A stretch of 20,622 nt of DNA from the NCBI GenBank assembly GCA_009778535.1, contig WRJP01000011.1:1-20622 (forward strand). The letters run 5' to 3'. The notes under the pieces were generated by a model. The model was not told the DNA's origin. It saw only the letters and a program-made list of their open reading frames with translations, and made no database searches. Shown here one piece after another: positions 1-6,848 of the stretch; position 1 is the first letter of the stretch, and each line of letters starts with the position of its first letter. The DNA comes from Propionibacteriaceae bacterium. Its GTDB lineage: Bacteria > Actinomycetota > Actinomycetes > Propionibacteriales > Propionibacteriaceae. The translations under genes and the position numbers were made by a program.

Positions 1-2182
1 TCGTCGTCTCCGCGCGCAGCCACAACGGCGTCGCCGCCCCTTTGGCCAGGTACTCCTTGGTGGCCTCGGGCTGGGCAGCCAGGTCGATGCCGAACACGAA
101 CCCATACGCGCCGTATTCGCCGTACTTGACGGTGTGGCAAACCTTCTGGGCGTGATCCTTCCCAGCGGCGGTGAACGTCAGCGCGTATTCGTCCACGACC
201 GGGACTGACGGGTCAGGCAAGAGGGTCCGGGCGGCGGGGACCGCCGACTGGTAGAGCTTGCCGTCCACCTTGACCTCGACGGGCTTGTCCGTACCCCACT
301 GATTCAGCCACAGGTCTTTCGCGTCGGCGTGTTCGACCCACACGTTGTCACACACCTCGACCGTCGCGTCGCCCTTCGGCTCGGTCACGGAGGTCTCGGC
401 GACTTGGGACTGGATGGTTAGTTCCATCTGTGTGACGTGGGTTTCCAACTGCTGGCCGAACTTGTCGGCGGGGTCGTTGTCGAGCAGTTCGGCGACCTCG
501 GGGGCCTGGTCGGCCCGTTTGATCTGCCACACCCACGTTCCGTACTGCGAGGTGGGCACGGTGAAGCCTGCCGGGGCCGGAACCGTCACCGGGTCACTCC
601 CGGAGGTGGGCAAGGTTGCGTTGACACTGGCGGTGCCGAGTACCTTTGCGTCCGCCGGGGGCTTGTCGGAGATCGTGAAGCTCGACGCTGACCCGGCGTA
701 GAACGTGCCGGTCACCTTGACCACGGCGGGCTTCCCGTCGCGGGTGGCGATCCACGAGTCCTTGGCGTCCGGCAGCGACACGGTGATCGTGTCGTCGGGG
801 GCCTGGCCTCTGGCGCGGAACTGATCCGGCAACTCCGAAGCCACCGCCAAGGACATCGGGATGGTGAACCGCTCCGACATCGAGAAGTAGTCGTCACAGA
901 ACGGCCCGCCCTTGGGCAGGTACTTCGTGTTGTCATCCTGGTCTTCCGCCCGCAGGCACCAACGCATCGCGTAATGGCCCGAGCCGATGTCCGGCAGGGC
1001 CGTGGTCGCCGTGACCCATTCGCCCGGCCCCGGCAGAGTCACTTTGGTCGGCTCCTTCGACACCACCGTCGCCCCGCTGGGCAGTGTCGCCGAAGGCGCG
1101 GGCGGGACGGTGGCTTTGACGATCTCGCCAGCGGCAATGAAGGAAAAGTACGTCTTCGGCTTGGTCTGGATCGCATCGGCCCATTCCTTGACCGGCCACT
1201 GCGAGCCGCCCACCGCGTCAGCCTTAACCTTGTCCGCGACAGCCGTCGCATCCGAAGCCAACACCTTGGTCGGCACTTCGGTGGCGATCTTCGGCTGCCA
1301 CTTCGTCTCCGTCGGAGCGACGGTGTGCTCGCCCTCGACCTTCACCCACAACGGGGTGATCGCTCGCTGGTCGTCGATTCCGGCCTTGTGGACCAGGAAG
1401 CACGCCGACGGGATGCCCTTGACCTCAATGGTCGCGGAGACCTTCTCATCCGCGATCAGGTCATGGCGCGTCACCAGCGCAAGCGAAGCGGCGACGTGCT
1501 TCGTCTTGACGGTCTTCTCCTGGGAACCGTCCTCGAACGTGACGTTCGGCGTGGTCAGCTTGATCGTCGCCGAATACCCAGCGCTGTAGTGAGCGTCGGC
1601 CCGCTTCAACGCTCCCGAGGTGATCTTCGCAGCCTCGCCCTCGCGGACTAGGCCGTAGTAGACCTTCAACCCGGTCACGTCGATCTCGACGTAGGCGTCC
1701 TTCGGCCCGGCCTCCGCTTCGGCCTCGGCCTTCATCTCGTTGTAGCGGGCCTCGTAGAAGATCGGGATGTTCGGGTGGTACTCAGCCCGCGCGAACTGCG
1801 ACAGGGACACTGCGGTCTTCTTGTCGTCGGTCTCCAGGTACTTCGCCGTCAGATAGGCGATTTGCGCGGTCTTGTCCGGGTTGCCGCCGTTGAAGCTCCC
1901 GCACACCTTGGTCGCGGTCGCGTCGTTCAGCTTGTCCGGGGCGTGCAGCACCGGGTCGATGCACAGGCCGTAGCGGCCCTCAATGGTCATGGAACCCCAG
2001 AATGTGGAGCCACCGTCATAGGTGCCCCACTCGCCGACCGGGAACTCGGCGGCGACAGCCGGAGCCGAGGCGGCGAAGGTGCCAACCAGGACAACGGCCA
2101 GAGCTGTGATGATGTTCGCGGCGGTCCTCAACCGCCGCCTGGTCTTCGCCCCGAGACGGGGCCGCGAATCTGATCGAGTCAT
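1..2182 (-). CDS. Large secreted surface protein with Ig-like repeats, C-terminal part outside window
   Basis: A minus-strand frame runs without a stop from ATG 2182 through the left edge, so at least 727 residues are visible. Residues 1-45 form an export signal: a basic stretch (KTRRRLR), a hydrophobic core (IITALAVVLVGTFAA) and an AVAA cleavage site. Next comes a Cys-containing segment (GLCIDP, then KTAQIAYLTAKY) like the N-terminal domain of actinobacterial VaFE/thioester surface proteins, but the position where the thioester Gln is expected looks altered. The remainder is Thr/Val/Pro-rich, with Ig-like modules sharing a motif (GTWVWQIKRADQ, then FGQQLETHV). An in-frame ATG at 2194 is an alternative start; neither has ideal Shine-Dalgarno spacing. 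GC is high, above the core genes. Such proteins usually end in an LPXTG anchor, which would lie left of the window. The reading frame is certain; the family assignment is inference. Confidence 0.82.
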   Translation of the reverse strand, partial: MTRSDSRPRLGAKTRRRLRTAANIITALAVVLVGTFAASAPAVAAEFPVGEWGTYDGGSTFWGSMTIEGRYGLCIDPVLHAPDKLNDATATKVCGSFNGGNPDKTAQIAYLTAKYLETDDKKTAVSLSQFARAEYHPNIPIFYEARYNEMKAEAEAEAGPKDAYVEIDVTGLKVYYGLVREGEAAKITSGALKRADAHYSAGYSATIKLTTPNVTFEDGSQEKTVKTKHVAASLALVTRHDLIADEKVSATIEVKGIPSACFLVHKAGIDDQRAITPLWVKVEGEHTVAPTETKWQPKIATEVPTKVLASDATAVADKVKADAVGGSQWPVKEWADAIQTKPKTYFSFIAAGEIVKATVPPAPSATLPSGATVVSKEPTKVTLPGPGEWVTATTALPDIGSGHYAMRWCLRAEDQDDNTKYLPKGGPFCDDYFSMSERFTIPMSLAVASELPDQFRARGQAPDDTITVSLPDAKDSWIATRDGKPAVVKVTGTFYAGSASSFTISDKPPADAKVLGTASVNATLPTSGSDPVTVPAPAGFTVPTSQYGTWVWQIKRADQAPEVAELLDNDPADKFGQQLETHVTQMELTIQSQVAETSVTEPKGDATVEVCDNVWVEHADAKDLWLNQWGTDKPVEVKVDGKLYQSAVPAARTLLPDPSVPVVDEYALTFTAAGKDHAQKVCHTVKYGEYGAYGFVFGIDLAAQPEATKEYLAKGAATPLWLRAETT

Positions 2183-2202
2183 GGTCGCGTTCATTTCCTT
2201 CC

Positions 2203-2220
2203 CCAAGCCTGGCGGCTTGG
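2203..2220 (-). promoter_or_regulatory. Hairpin in the leader of the surface-protein gene
   Basis: CCAAGCC and GGCTTGG form a perfect 7-bp stem around a 4-nt loop (TGGC). On the minus strand the hairpin ends directly before the purine-rich GGGGAAGGAA ahead of the start codons at 2194/2182. It could influence ribosome access; function is inferred from position only. Confidence 0.35.
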
Positions 2221-2315
2221 CAGAGCCGTGGCCCCCGACCGATTCGGAGACCGCTATCGGCCAGAAGGTGCGCGACCCCTCCCGCCCCTCGGGCGCGTGA
2301 GCGTACCTGGGAGGT

Positions 2316-2450
2316 ATGGAGGAGAGACTTGCCCGTATTGAAGAGGCCATCGCCAAGGCGTTGAACGCTGGCGACCTGGCGCGGGTCCGCAGGTTGTCGA
2401 AGCAGTGGAGCCGACTGTGGCTGTTGGGCCGGGTGTTGCAGCGTGGCTGA
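2316..2450 (+). CDS. Small hypothetical protein, 44 aa
   Basis: ATG 2316 opens a 44-residue frame (starts MEERLARIEEAIAKALNAGD) that looks like one amphipathic, strongly charged helix. A GGGAGG lies only one nucleotide before the ATG, an unusually short spacing, so the start is not secure. The stop overlaps the GTG start of the next gene by 8 nt, which suggests translational coupling and supports the frame being real. The pair diverges from the large surface-protein gene. I do not recognise a family; a small accessory protein of an integrative element is a reasonable guess. Confidence 0.5.
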   Translation: MEERLARIEEAIAKALNAGDLARVRRLSKQWSRLWLLGRVLQRG

Positions 2451-2823
2451 GATCACCCCCGAGCAAGTCCACGACCTGCTGACCAGCACCCACGAGTTCC
2501 TGGCTAGCGCCGAGGCCGCCACCAAGGCCCGAGAGCAACTCGGCCACCTATTCCTCGACGTGGCCCGTCAAGCCAGGGCCGGGCTGCGTGACCTGTCCGT
2601 TGTCACTGGCCTGCATCACGCGAGTATCCGCGCCATGATCCAACGCGCCATCGGCACCAGCGGACTTCCAGACGGCTACGAGCAACTCGAACTACCCATC
2701 TACGCTGACCTGGCGGCTGAGTCCGTCATCCAAGTTCAGAAGCGAAGCAGCTGCACGGTCCCCACTTCGTCACAACCATCGTCGGTCACAGTGACGCGGC
2801 CAACACCTGCCATGTCGCTCTAA
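2443..2823 (+). CDS. Hypothetical protein with HTH-like segment, 126 aa
   Basis: GTG 2443 starts inside the last codons of the 44-aa gene (8-nt overlap). The first 80 or so residues are helical; DLSVVTGLHHASIRAMIQRA (about 50-69) resembles a helix-turn-helix in which the second helix would contact DNA. The tail after about residue 95 is Ser/Thr/Pro-rich, low in complexity and unlike the front, so the end may be frayed by an old frameshift. No catalytic motif is visible. It ends 13 bp before the stop of the convergent membrane-protein gene. A small DNA-binding regulator of the accessory region is plausible but unproven. Confidence 0.55.
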   Translation: MAEITPEQVHDLLTSTHEFLASAEAATKAREQLGHLFLDVARQARAGLRDLSVVTGLHHASIRAMIQRAIGTSGLPDGYEQLELPIYADLAAESVIQVQKRSSCTVPTSSQPSSVTVTRPTPAMSL

Positions 2824-2836
2824 ACGCTCAATCTGG

Positions 2837-3166
2837 CTAGTTCAGTGTCTTTCCGCACCTTTGACATCGATACCAAGGCATCGTTCTCTTTGGGCCAGCC
2901 CCGTACTGGACGGTTTTGACCCCGATCTGCGCTCTGTACTGGTCGGGGTGGGTGCATGTGGCGCGTTTCTTGCGATCTGAGGCAAGTAGTTTGCGGACGG
3001 GGATCAGACCGACGCAAGCGCATCCTGCAACTATCAGAACTATCTGCAAGCCGCCGATAGAACGGTTCAGGTCGTCATTGCCCACAAGGACGAACGCCAA
3101 AACCACGCCTACGATGAGCGCCGCCGCACCGATGACTCCCAAAACGAGGCTTGTTGAACGCTTCAC
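2837..3166 (-). CDS. Small membrane protein with two TM helices and a C-terminal Cys cluster
   Basis: The start chosen is GTG 3166, because AGGAGG (3175-3180) lies 8 nt upstream; the in-frame GTG at 3175 sits inside that ribosome site and cannot be used with it. The 109-residue product has two hydrophobic helices (about 5-28 and 37-57) joined by a short polar loop (GNDDLNRS). A basic stretch (ASDRKKRATCTHPDQ) follows, then a C-terminal CQRCGKTL; the CxH plus CxxC pattern resembles a small zinc ribbon on the cytoplasmic side. A clean TATAAT box precedes it. I do not recognise the family. The gene lies just downstream of the HTH gene on the same strand but seems to have its own promoter. Confidence 0.72.
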   Translation of the reverse strand: MKRSTSLVLGVIGAAALIVGVVLAFVLVGNDDLNRSIGGLQIVLIVAGCACVGLIPVRKLLASDRKKRATCTHPDQYRAQIGVKTVQYGAGPKRTMPWYRCQRCGKTLN

Positions 3167-3189
3167 GGTCCCCACCTCCTCCGAGGCCC

Positions 3190-3195
3190 ATTATA
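3190..3195 (-). promoter_or_regulatory. -10 box TATAAT for the small membrane protein gene
   Basis: A perfect TATAAT on the minus strand lies 23 nt before the GTG start at 3166, with AGGAGG in between (3175-3180). No convincing -35 hexamer is seen 16-18 bp upstream. Transcription would begin near 3183. Confidence 0.6.
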
Positions 3196-3240
3196 CTGAG
3201 GTGCCCGGATTCGCCTGCCGTCACTGAAACGGGTGCTGCA

Positions 3241-3669
3241 CTAGCTTCTGCTCAAGAAGCGGACAACGGTGTTGGCACCAACACCGAACCGTTCACCAAT
3301 ACGGGCGTAGCTCATGCCATCCGCCCTCAGCCGCAACACTTCGGCGCGCTGTGACTCGGCCAAACCTTGACCTCTCATCACCACCCCATGCCGCTTCAGG
3401 ATGATCCCCACGGTGATCCTGTGGATGCCAAAAACCTCGGCCAGTTGGTACACGGTCTTGCCGCTCCGGTAGGCCTCGACCATCTGCTCAATCTGGACCT
3501 CGCTGAGTCGCCGAACTTGCCTATGTCTCACGATCTGAGATTTTCCGGGCCTCTCCAACTGCCCCGCATCGTAGGTCTTACGTGCTTTGAGCAGGGCTTT
3601 TATCCCATGCGCCAGGGTTGGAACTTTGTCGCGTAAGGTCCACCAATCGTGCTGTCGCAGGCAGTGCAT
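3241..3669 (-). CDS. HTH DNA-binding protein, recombinase C-terminal type
   Basis: The last 90 residues carry two helix-turn-helix units in tandem: RLSEVQIEQMVEAYRSGKTV followed by YQLAEVFGIHRITVGIILKR, then LAESQRAEVLRLRADGMSYA followed by RIGERFGVGANTVVRFLSRS. This double unit matches the DNA-binding tail of serine recombinases of the Hin/resolvase group, here without the catalytic domain. The first 30 residues (MHCLRQHDWWTLRDKVPTLA) are unlike the family and the true start may be internal; no good ribosome site is visible before ATG 3669. It is either a stand-alone regulator derived from a recombinase or the surviving tail of one. It diverges from the phosphoesterase gene, with a 43-bp gap. 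Confidence 0.7.
   Translation of the reverse strand: MHCLRQHDWWTLRDKVPTLAHGIKALLKARKTYDAGQLERPGKSQIVRHRQVRRLSEVQIEQMVEAYRSGKTVYQLAEVFGIHRITVGIILKRHGVVMRGQGLAESQRAEVLRLRADGMSYARIGERFGVGANTVVRFLSRS
3267..3286. repeat. 20-bp palindrome (9-bp arms, 2-bp centre)
   Basis: CGGTGTTGG, CA, CCAACACCG is a perfect inverted repeat near the 3' end of the HTH gene, in codons for its last recognition helix (GVGANTVV). It could be a protein-binding site or a chance product of those codons. Confidence 0.4.
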
Positions 3670-3699
3670 CGGTCAGAGTTCGTTGTCTGTGCTGACGAT

Positions 3700-3705
3700 T
3701 ATGAT
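3700..3705 (+). promoter_or_regulatory. -10 box TATGAT, leaderless promoter of the phosphoesterase gene
   Basis: TATGAT ends 7 nt before ATG 3713, so transcription should start at or next to the A of the start codon. No Shine-Dalgarno is present, which fits a leaderless mRNA. The -35 region is weak. Confidence 0.5.
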
Positions 3706-3712
3706 GTTAGTC

Positions 3713-4603
3713 ATGTCGAAGTGGTTTACAGTGCAGCCGTCGCGTATCGCTCTGGTCGGTGATGTTCACGGGAATTGGGCAGCTGCGAAGGCGTGTTTAC
3801 TGTGGGCTGGGGAGCAGCAGGCTGATGTGGTGGTGTTTTTGGGGGATTTCGGATTCGATTTTGAGCCTCCTTATGGGAAACACCAGAAATCTGAGTTTGA
3901 GGCGTGCGTGAACCGTTGGGCAGGCAAATTAGGTATAGATGTGTTGTATCTCAACGGGAATCACGACAATTGGGCATGGACAGATTCCGAAAGGGAGCGG
4001 CAAGGTATCGCTGCGGTCGAACCGTTGCAAATGGCTGAGCACGTCTGGAATCTTGGTGTCGGGCAACGACTACCTTGGGGTGAAAGAGGTTGGCTGGTCG
4101 TGCCCGGTGGTGTGAGCATCGATCGTGTTTGGCGGCAGTATTCACGCCAGCGTATCGGTTTCCCGATTTGGTGGGAAAACGAAGCGTTAACCGACGCTCA
4201 GATCGACGACATTGTGGTTGCGAATACCGATAGGCCTGTTGATGTTGTCGTAGCACACGACTGCCCCTATCTTCCAGGTTCTTGGCTGTCACGACACTTG
4301 AGCCAAAACGAGCCAATTCGAGAGCGTTCAGAAATCTCTGGTATCGGGCAAAAGGAGTTGCGGGATTCTGACGATCACCAACTTCGCCTGTTACGCATTT
4401 TCGATTCCTGTCTTGCCGATGATGGGCTTTGGGCGCATGGCCACTATCACATCAACTGGCGTCACGAAGTGCAGGACAGCAAGCGGGTCATTGGCTTAGA
4501 CTGCGACGGAATAGTAGACCAGCAAGGCGAGGGTGTCCAAGACATGTGCCTGCTTGTTGATGCTGCTGGCCACGAAATCGACGCCTCCAAAGACAGCACT
4601 TAG
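3713..4603 (+). CDS. Calcineurin-like metallophosphoesterase
   Basis: The 296-residue protein shows the full metallophosphoesterase signature in order: GDVHGN (16-21), GDFG (44-47), GNHD (82-85), a His in VVAHDCP and GHYH near the C-terminus. These residues bind the two metal ions that activate water for phosphoester hydrolysis. No signal peptide or membrane segment is seen, so the enzyme is cytoplasmic. The substrate cannot be read from the sequence; nucleotides, phosphoproteins or nucleic acid ends are all possible in this family. The start at 3713 fits the -10 box just upstream; in-frame ATGs at 3701 and 3704 lie inside that box. It diverges from the HTH gene and is followed by 173 bp without a gene. 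Codon use is less GC-rich than in the surface-protein gene. Confidence 0.85.
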   Translation: MSKWFTVQPSRIALVGDVHGNWAAAKACLLWAGEQQADVVVFLGDFGFDFEPPYGKHQKSEFEACVNRWAGKLGIDVLYLNGNHDNWAWTDSERERQGIAAVEPLQMAEHVWNLGVGQRLPWGERGWLVVPGGVSIDRVWRQYSRQRIGFPIWWENEALTDAQIDDIVVANTDRPVDVVVAHDCPYLPGSWLSRHLSQNEPIRERSEISGIGQKELRDSDDHQLRLLRIFDSCLADDGLWAHGHYHINWRHEVQDSKRVIGLDCDGIVDQQGEGVQDMCLLVDAAGHEIDASKDST

Positions 4604-4717
4604 GCTTGTTTTGAATCCCCCCCCGAAAGTGTGGGTGTTAAAGACTCGGGTCTGGTTTTGTCACATGTGTGCGAATCTGTCAATGAGTCGCAGGAGCCGA
4701 GTCCCAGGCTGTTACAG

Positions 4718-4736
4718 TCCCCAATGTTAGTGGGGA
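4718..4736. repeat. Short hairpin in the 173-bp gap after the phosphoesterase
   Basis: TCCCCA and TGGGGA form a 6-bp stem with a 7-nt loop. No T-run follows, so an intrinsic terminator is not convincing. The gap 4604-4776 otherwise shows only a C9 run near 4617 and a distant inverted pair GACTCGG (4643) / CCGAGTC (4697). Confidence 0.25.
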
Positions 4737-4762
4737 GTAAGCTCACGGAACGCAACTTACGT

Positions 4763-4768
4763 TAGGCT
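4763..4768 (+). promoter_or_regulatory. -10 box TAGGCT before the 208-aa membrane protein
   Basis: TAGGCT ends 8 nt before ATG 4777 and there is no Shine-Dalgarno. The identical hexamer precedes the uppS and SIMPL starts by 6 nt, so it is probably a real -10 element of this genome. Confidence 0.45.
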
Positions 4769-4776
4769 GACCTTAT

Positions 4777-5403
4777 ATGAATTTCAACCCGTTTCCTGCT
4801 GTCCTAGCCGGTTTTGTCGCCGTGCTGCTACCTGCGTTTATTTTGACCTTTGTGTGGCATTCGGATCAACGCAAGAAAAACCGTGTTGCCTCCGGCTCTG
4901 CTTTAACTTCACAAAGTGATGGCCAGGTTGACATTCGGTTGACAAGCGCCGATCAGAGGTTCGAAGTGTACCCGCGGCGCTGGACAGGTGTGGTACTCCA
5001 AGTAGCCGGCATCTTGGTGTTGGTAGTTGGCCTGTTCACCGCAACAGTAGCGGTAATAGACACTGAGAATGACAACCAGGAGATGTTCATTATTGGGGTG
5101 GTCATTACGGTTCTTGGGGCTGGCTTATTGTTGCTGAAAGGCTCGGCCACCCGGCAAATGGTGACGGTCAACCACCTTGAACTCACTTACCGTCCGCAAT
5201 TCGGTTCACAGCGCCAATGCCAGGTGCGAGATGTGTTTGAGCTAGTGGCTTCGAGTAACCAATACGGCGGGGGGGTGGCCAAGGATTCGGGAGGGAATAA
5301 GCTGTTTGAGGCAAACCGCCTAATGGTCAACTATCAGCTTCTGCTTGATTGGCTGTGCTTGGTTCGTCCCGATTTGAAAATACCCAAGTCCGCATGGCTT
5401 TAG
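4777..5403 (+). CDS. Membrane protein with three TM helices and a C-terminal soluble domain
   Basis: Hydrophobic helices are seen at about 6-28, 70-92 and 102-121; a polar segment of about 40 residues lies between the first two. After the third helix, residues 125-208 form a mixed domain (MVTVNHLELTYRP, then CQVRDVFELVASS) that resembles the beta-strand pattern of small PH-like membrane-anchored domains. No signal peptidase site or enzyme motif is visible. It stands alone between the phosphoesterase gene and the convergent PIN toxin gene. I do not recognise the family; a role in the envelope is all that can be inferred. Confidence 0.68.
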   Translation: MNFNPFPAVLAGFVAVLLPAFILTFVWHSDQRKKNRVASGSALTSQSDGQVDIRLTSADQRFEVYPRRWTGVVLQVAGILVLVVGLFTATVAVIDTENDNQEMFIIGVVITVLGAGLLLLKGSATRQMVTVNHLELTYRPQFGSQRQCQVRDVFELVASSNQYGGGVAKDSGGNKLFEANRLMVNYQLLLDWLCLVRPDLKIPKSAWL

Positions 5404-5484
5404 CAGTTGGCTATCTCAATAACTGCTTAGCACGGCTGCCTCAACCTAGCTTCGGGTCATCGCCTGCTGGCACTCGGCCAAGAA

Positions 5485-6045
5485 CTAGGTCGTCAGCAGA
5501 GAGCGGACGCTGGCGGCAAAGCCGGGCGCTCCGGCCAAGGTCAAGGCTTCCAGAATGTCTTCCGGGGTCTTGGAAGGATTGCGCAGAGCGGCGGCGACCT
5601 TGGTCACTACATTAACCATCGCCTCTGTCTGTGCTTTTAACAGTTCCAGCAGCAGTTCATCGGGTGACATGACTGCCAGTCCAAGCTCTGCCAGCAAGGG
5701 TTTGGGGAAATCCCTGATGTTAGCAGTTACGATCACTGCTGCCCCAGCGCCGACGGCGGCTGCGACAACATGCTGATCGTCTGGGTCTGGGAAGCTGTGA
5801 CCGTCCAGCATCGCCGGGTTGCCCGATGTGCGGGCTCCCTCGAAAGCTTCGTTCATCGCGGCGAACCGGCGGCGAATGCGTTCTTCGCTGAGATCGAGCC
5901 TGATCTCCATGATGGCCTCGACCGCCTCCTCGATCACTTCTGGCGACCAGCAAGGCTGGAGTAGACCGTAATCAGCGGCGGTCAGGATGACGTTGGTCAA
6001 TGTGATCGGTACTAGCACGCAGGCATCAAGAAAGACGATGATCAT
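5485..6045 (-). CDS. PIN-domain toxin (VapC-like RNase)
   Basis: A 186-residue PIN protein. The acidic residues that bind metal in this RNase fold are visible: Asp7 in VFLDACVL, a Glu in SPEVIEEAVE (36-40), Asp87 with Asp89/Asp90 in DPDDQHVVAAA, and Asp112 in TANIRDFP. The protein is longer than a minimal VapC (about 130 aa); the extra C-terminal helices (EDILEALTLAG) are typical of PIN toxins paired with HTH antitoxins. Its ATG overlaps the antitoxin stop by 4 nt (ATGA), so the two are translationally coupled with the antitoxin first. The expected action is cleavage of tRNA or other RNA when the antitoxin is lost; the target cannot be read from sequence. Confidence 0.88.
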   Translation of the reverse strand: MIIVFLDACVLVPITLTNVILTAADYGLLQPCWSPEVIEEAVEAIMEIRLDLSEERIRRRFAAMNEAFEGARTSGNPAMLDGHSFPDPDDQHVVAAAVGAGAAVIVTANIRDFPKPLLAELGLAVMSPDELLLELLKAQTEAMVNVVTKVAAALRNPSKTPEDILEALTLAGAPGFAASVRSLLTT

Positions 6046-6488
6046 GAAAGGCTTTGACGCTTTGCGTGTTTCAAAGAAGTCGTGTAGGTGTCGATGTCGA
6101 GCAGCAACAGATCATCTTCATCGGCTTGTTGCATGGAGTCTTCAAGATAGTTGGCTCTCTTGCGTGAGCGCTCGTCCTTGTACGCCAGCACATCTGCCAA
6201 ACATACCTGACGATGTACGCTGGGCTGCTGGTAGGGGATGCGTCCATCGTCAAGAAGTTTTACTAGGGTCATGCGAGAGACGTTGAGGATCTCGGCCGCT
6301 TGGCTGGTGGTCAGCATGGTTGAGACTGGCTCGATTCGGACGGCTTCCCCCTTAGACAGTGCATCAATGAACGCTGTCAGACCCTTACGAATATGTGGCG
6401 ATAGTTTGGGCAGTAAAGCGTTTAGAGACTCCAGTTCGTAGGGGTCGTCAGGTGGGAGAACTGTTTCAGGAGTTAATGTCGCTGACAT
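6042..6488 (-). CDS. HTH antitoxin (excisionase/MerR-like DNA-binding domain)
   Basis: Residues 58-110 form an excisionase-type winged HTH: LTTSQAAEILNVSRMTLVKL is the helix-turn-helix, and LDDGRIPYQQPSVHRQVCLA the wing. An acidic tail (EDSMQQADEDDLLLLDID) follows, probably the part that holds the toxin. The N-terminal 57 residues are helical and may dimerise. It is first in a two-gene operon with the PIN toxin. ATG 6488 lies 6 nt after a CATACT -10 box, suggesting a leaderless message, although an AGGG lies close by. Four 9-bp units cover the promoter and are the obvious operator for autorepression. Confidence 0.87.
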   Translation of the reverse strand: MSATLTPETVLPPDDPYELESLNALLPKLSPHIRKGLTAFIDALSKGEAVRIEPVSTMLTTSQAAEILNVSRMTLVKLLDDGRIPYQQPSVHRQVCLADVLAYKDERSRKRANYLEDSMQQADEDDLLLLDIDTYTTSLKHAKRQSLS

Positions 6489-6494
6489 GCCCTA

Positions 6495-6523
6495 AGTATG
6501 TCACCTAAACGCTAAAAACGCAA
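6495..6523 (-). promoter_or_regulatory. Promoter of the antitoxin-toxin operon
   Basis: On the minus strand, -35 TTGCGT (6518-6523) and -10 CATACT (6495-6500) are 17 bp apart. The start point would fall at or near ATG 6488. The 9-bp repeats lie across the -35 and spacer. Confidence 0.5.
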
Positions 6524-6542
6524 TAAGTGCTTAAAACGCTAA
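6507..6542. repeat. Four tandem 9-bp units (probable operator)
   Basis: AAACGCTAA, AAACGCAAT, AAGTGCTTA and AAACGCTAA follow each other without gaps. Units 1 and 4 are identical; units 2 and 3 are diverged. A 9-bp phase places successive sites on nearly opposite DNA faces. They overlap the promoter of the HTH-PIN operon, so binding by the HTH antitoxin is the simplest explanation. Confidence 0.6.
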
Positions 6543-6620
6543 ACGATTTGCTTTCTCACAATCTTTTCGCAGAGCCATATTCATGATACTTAAATTCAAG
6601 CGTAGCCCCGTATGAAAGTT

Positions 6621-6639
6621 TGTTCGATCAGATCGAACA
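6621..6639. repeat. Perfect 19-bp palindrome
   Basis: TGTTCGATC, A, GATCGAACA: two 9-bp arms around a single base. The GTTCG/CGAAC halves face the opposite way from an actinobacterial LexA box. It lies in the 360-bp gap between two operons, 8 bp before a G-quadruplex motif. Confidence 0.75.
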
Positions 6640-6646
6640 CAGTGGT

Positions 6647-6662
6647 GGGTGGGTGGGTGGGT
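6647..6662 (+). other. (GGGT)4 G-quadruplex motif
   Basis: Four GGG runs separated by single T residues on the plus strand, preceded by one more GGT. One-base loops give the most stable class of parallel G-quadruplex. It lies about 185 bp before the 6849 gene, on its coding strand. Confidence 0.7.
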
Positions 6663-6740
6663 CATTTTGTCGGTGGCACCTGGCAAGATGGTTTTCAGGT
6701 CAAGAGACACGGCTCAACAACCCTGGTGAGGGGGCTGTGC

Positions 6741-6829
6741 GGCAACCGGATCCGCTCCGGTGCCTTCCAGGGAAGACCTGGCCGTGAGCGTCCGCTACAC
6801 GGTCAAGCGGGGTCAGGTCAAGACCCGTG
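6741..6829 (+). other. Structured leader before the 6849 operon
   Basis: A hairpin at 6741-6764 pairs GGC plus ACCGGA (one A bulged) with TCCGGTGCC around a 5-nt loop. A second at 6767-6781 pairs CCAGG with CCTGG. A weaker pair, GGGTC/GACCC, lies at 6810-6825. They end shortly before the strong AAAGGAGGT ribosome site at 6835-6843. I match it to no known riboswitch. The rest of 6489-6848 holds the palindrome, the G4 motif and the toxin-antitoxin promoter. Confidence 0.4.
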
Positions 6830-6848
6830 ACCGAAAGGAGGTGCCACC

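Noticed and set aside
345..1651. Several long plus-strand open frames
   Set aside because: They are antisense shadows of the GC-rich minus-strand surface-protein gene; their products are Arg/Gly-rich, without family motifs or ribosome sites.
4643..4703. Distant inverted repeat GACTCGG/CCGAGTC
   Set aside because: A 7-bp match across 47 bp with no other structure is expected by chance.
6621..6639. LexA/SOS box
   Set aside because: The half sites read GTTCG...CGAAC, the reverse of the actinobacterial CGAAC-N4-GTTCG arrangement, and no SOS gene follows.
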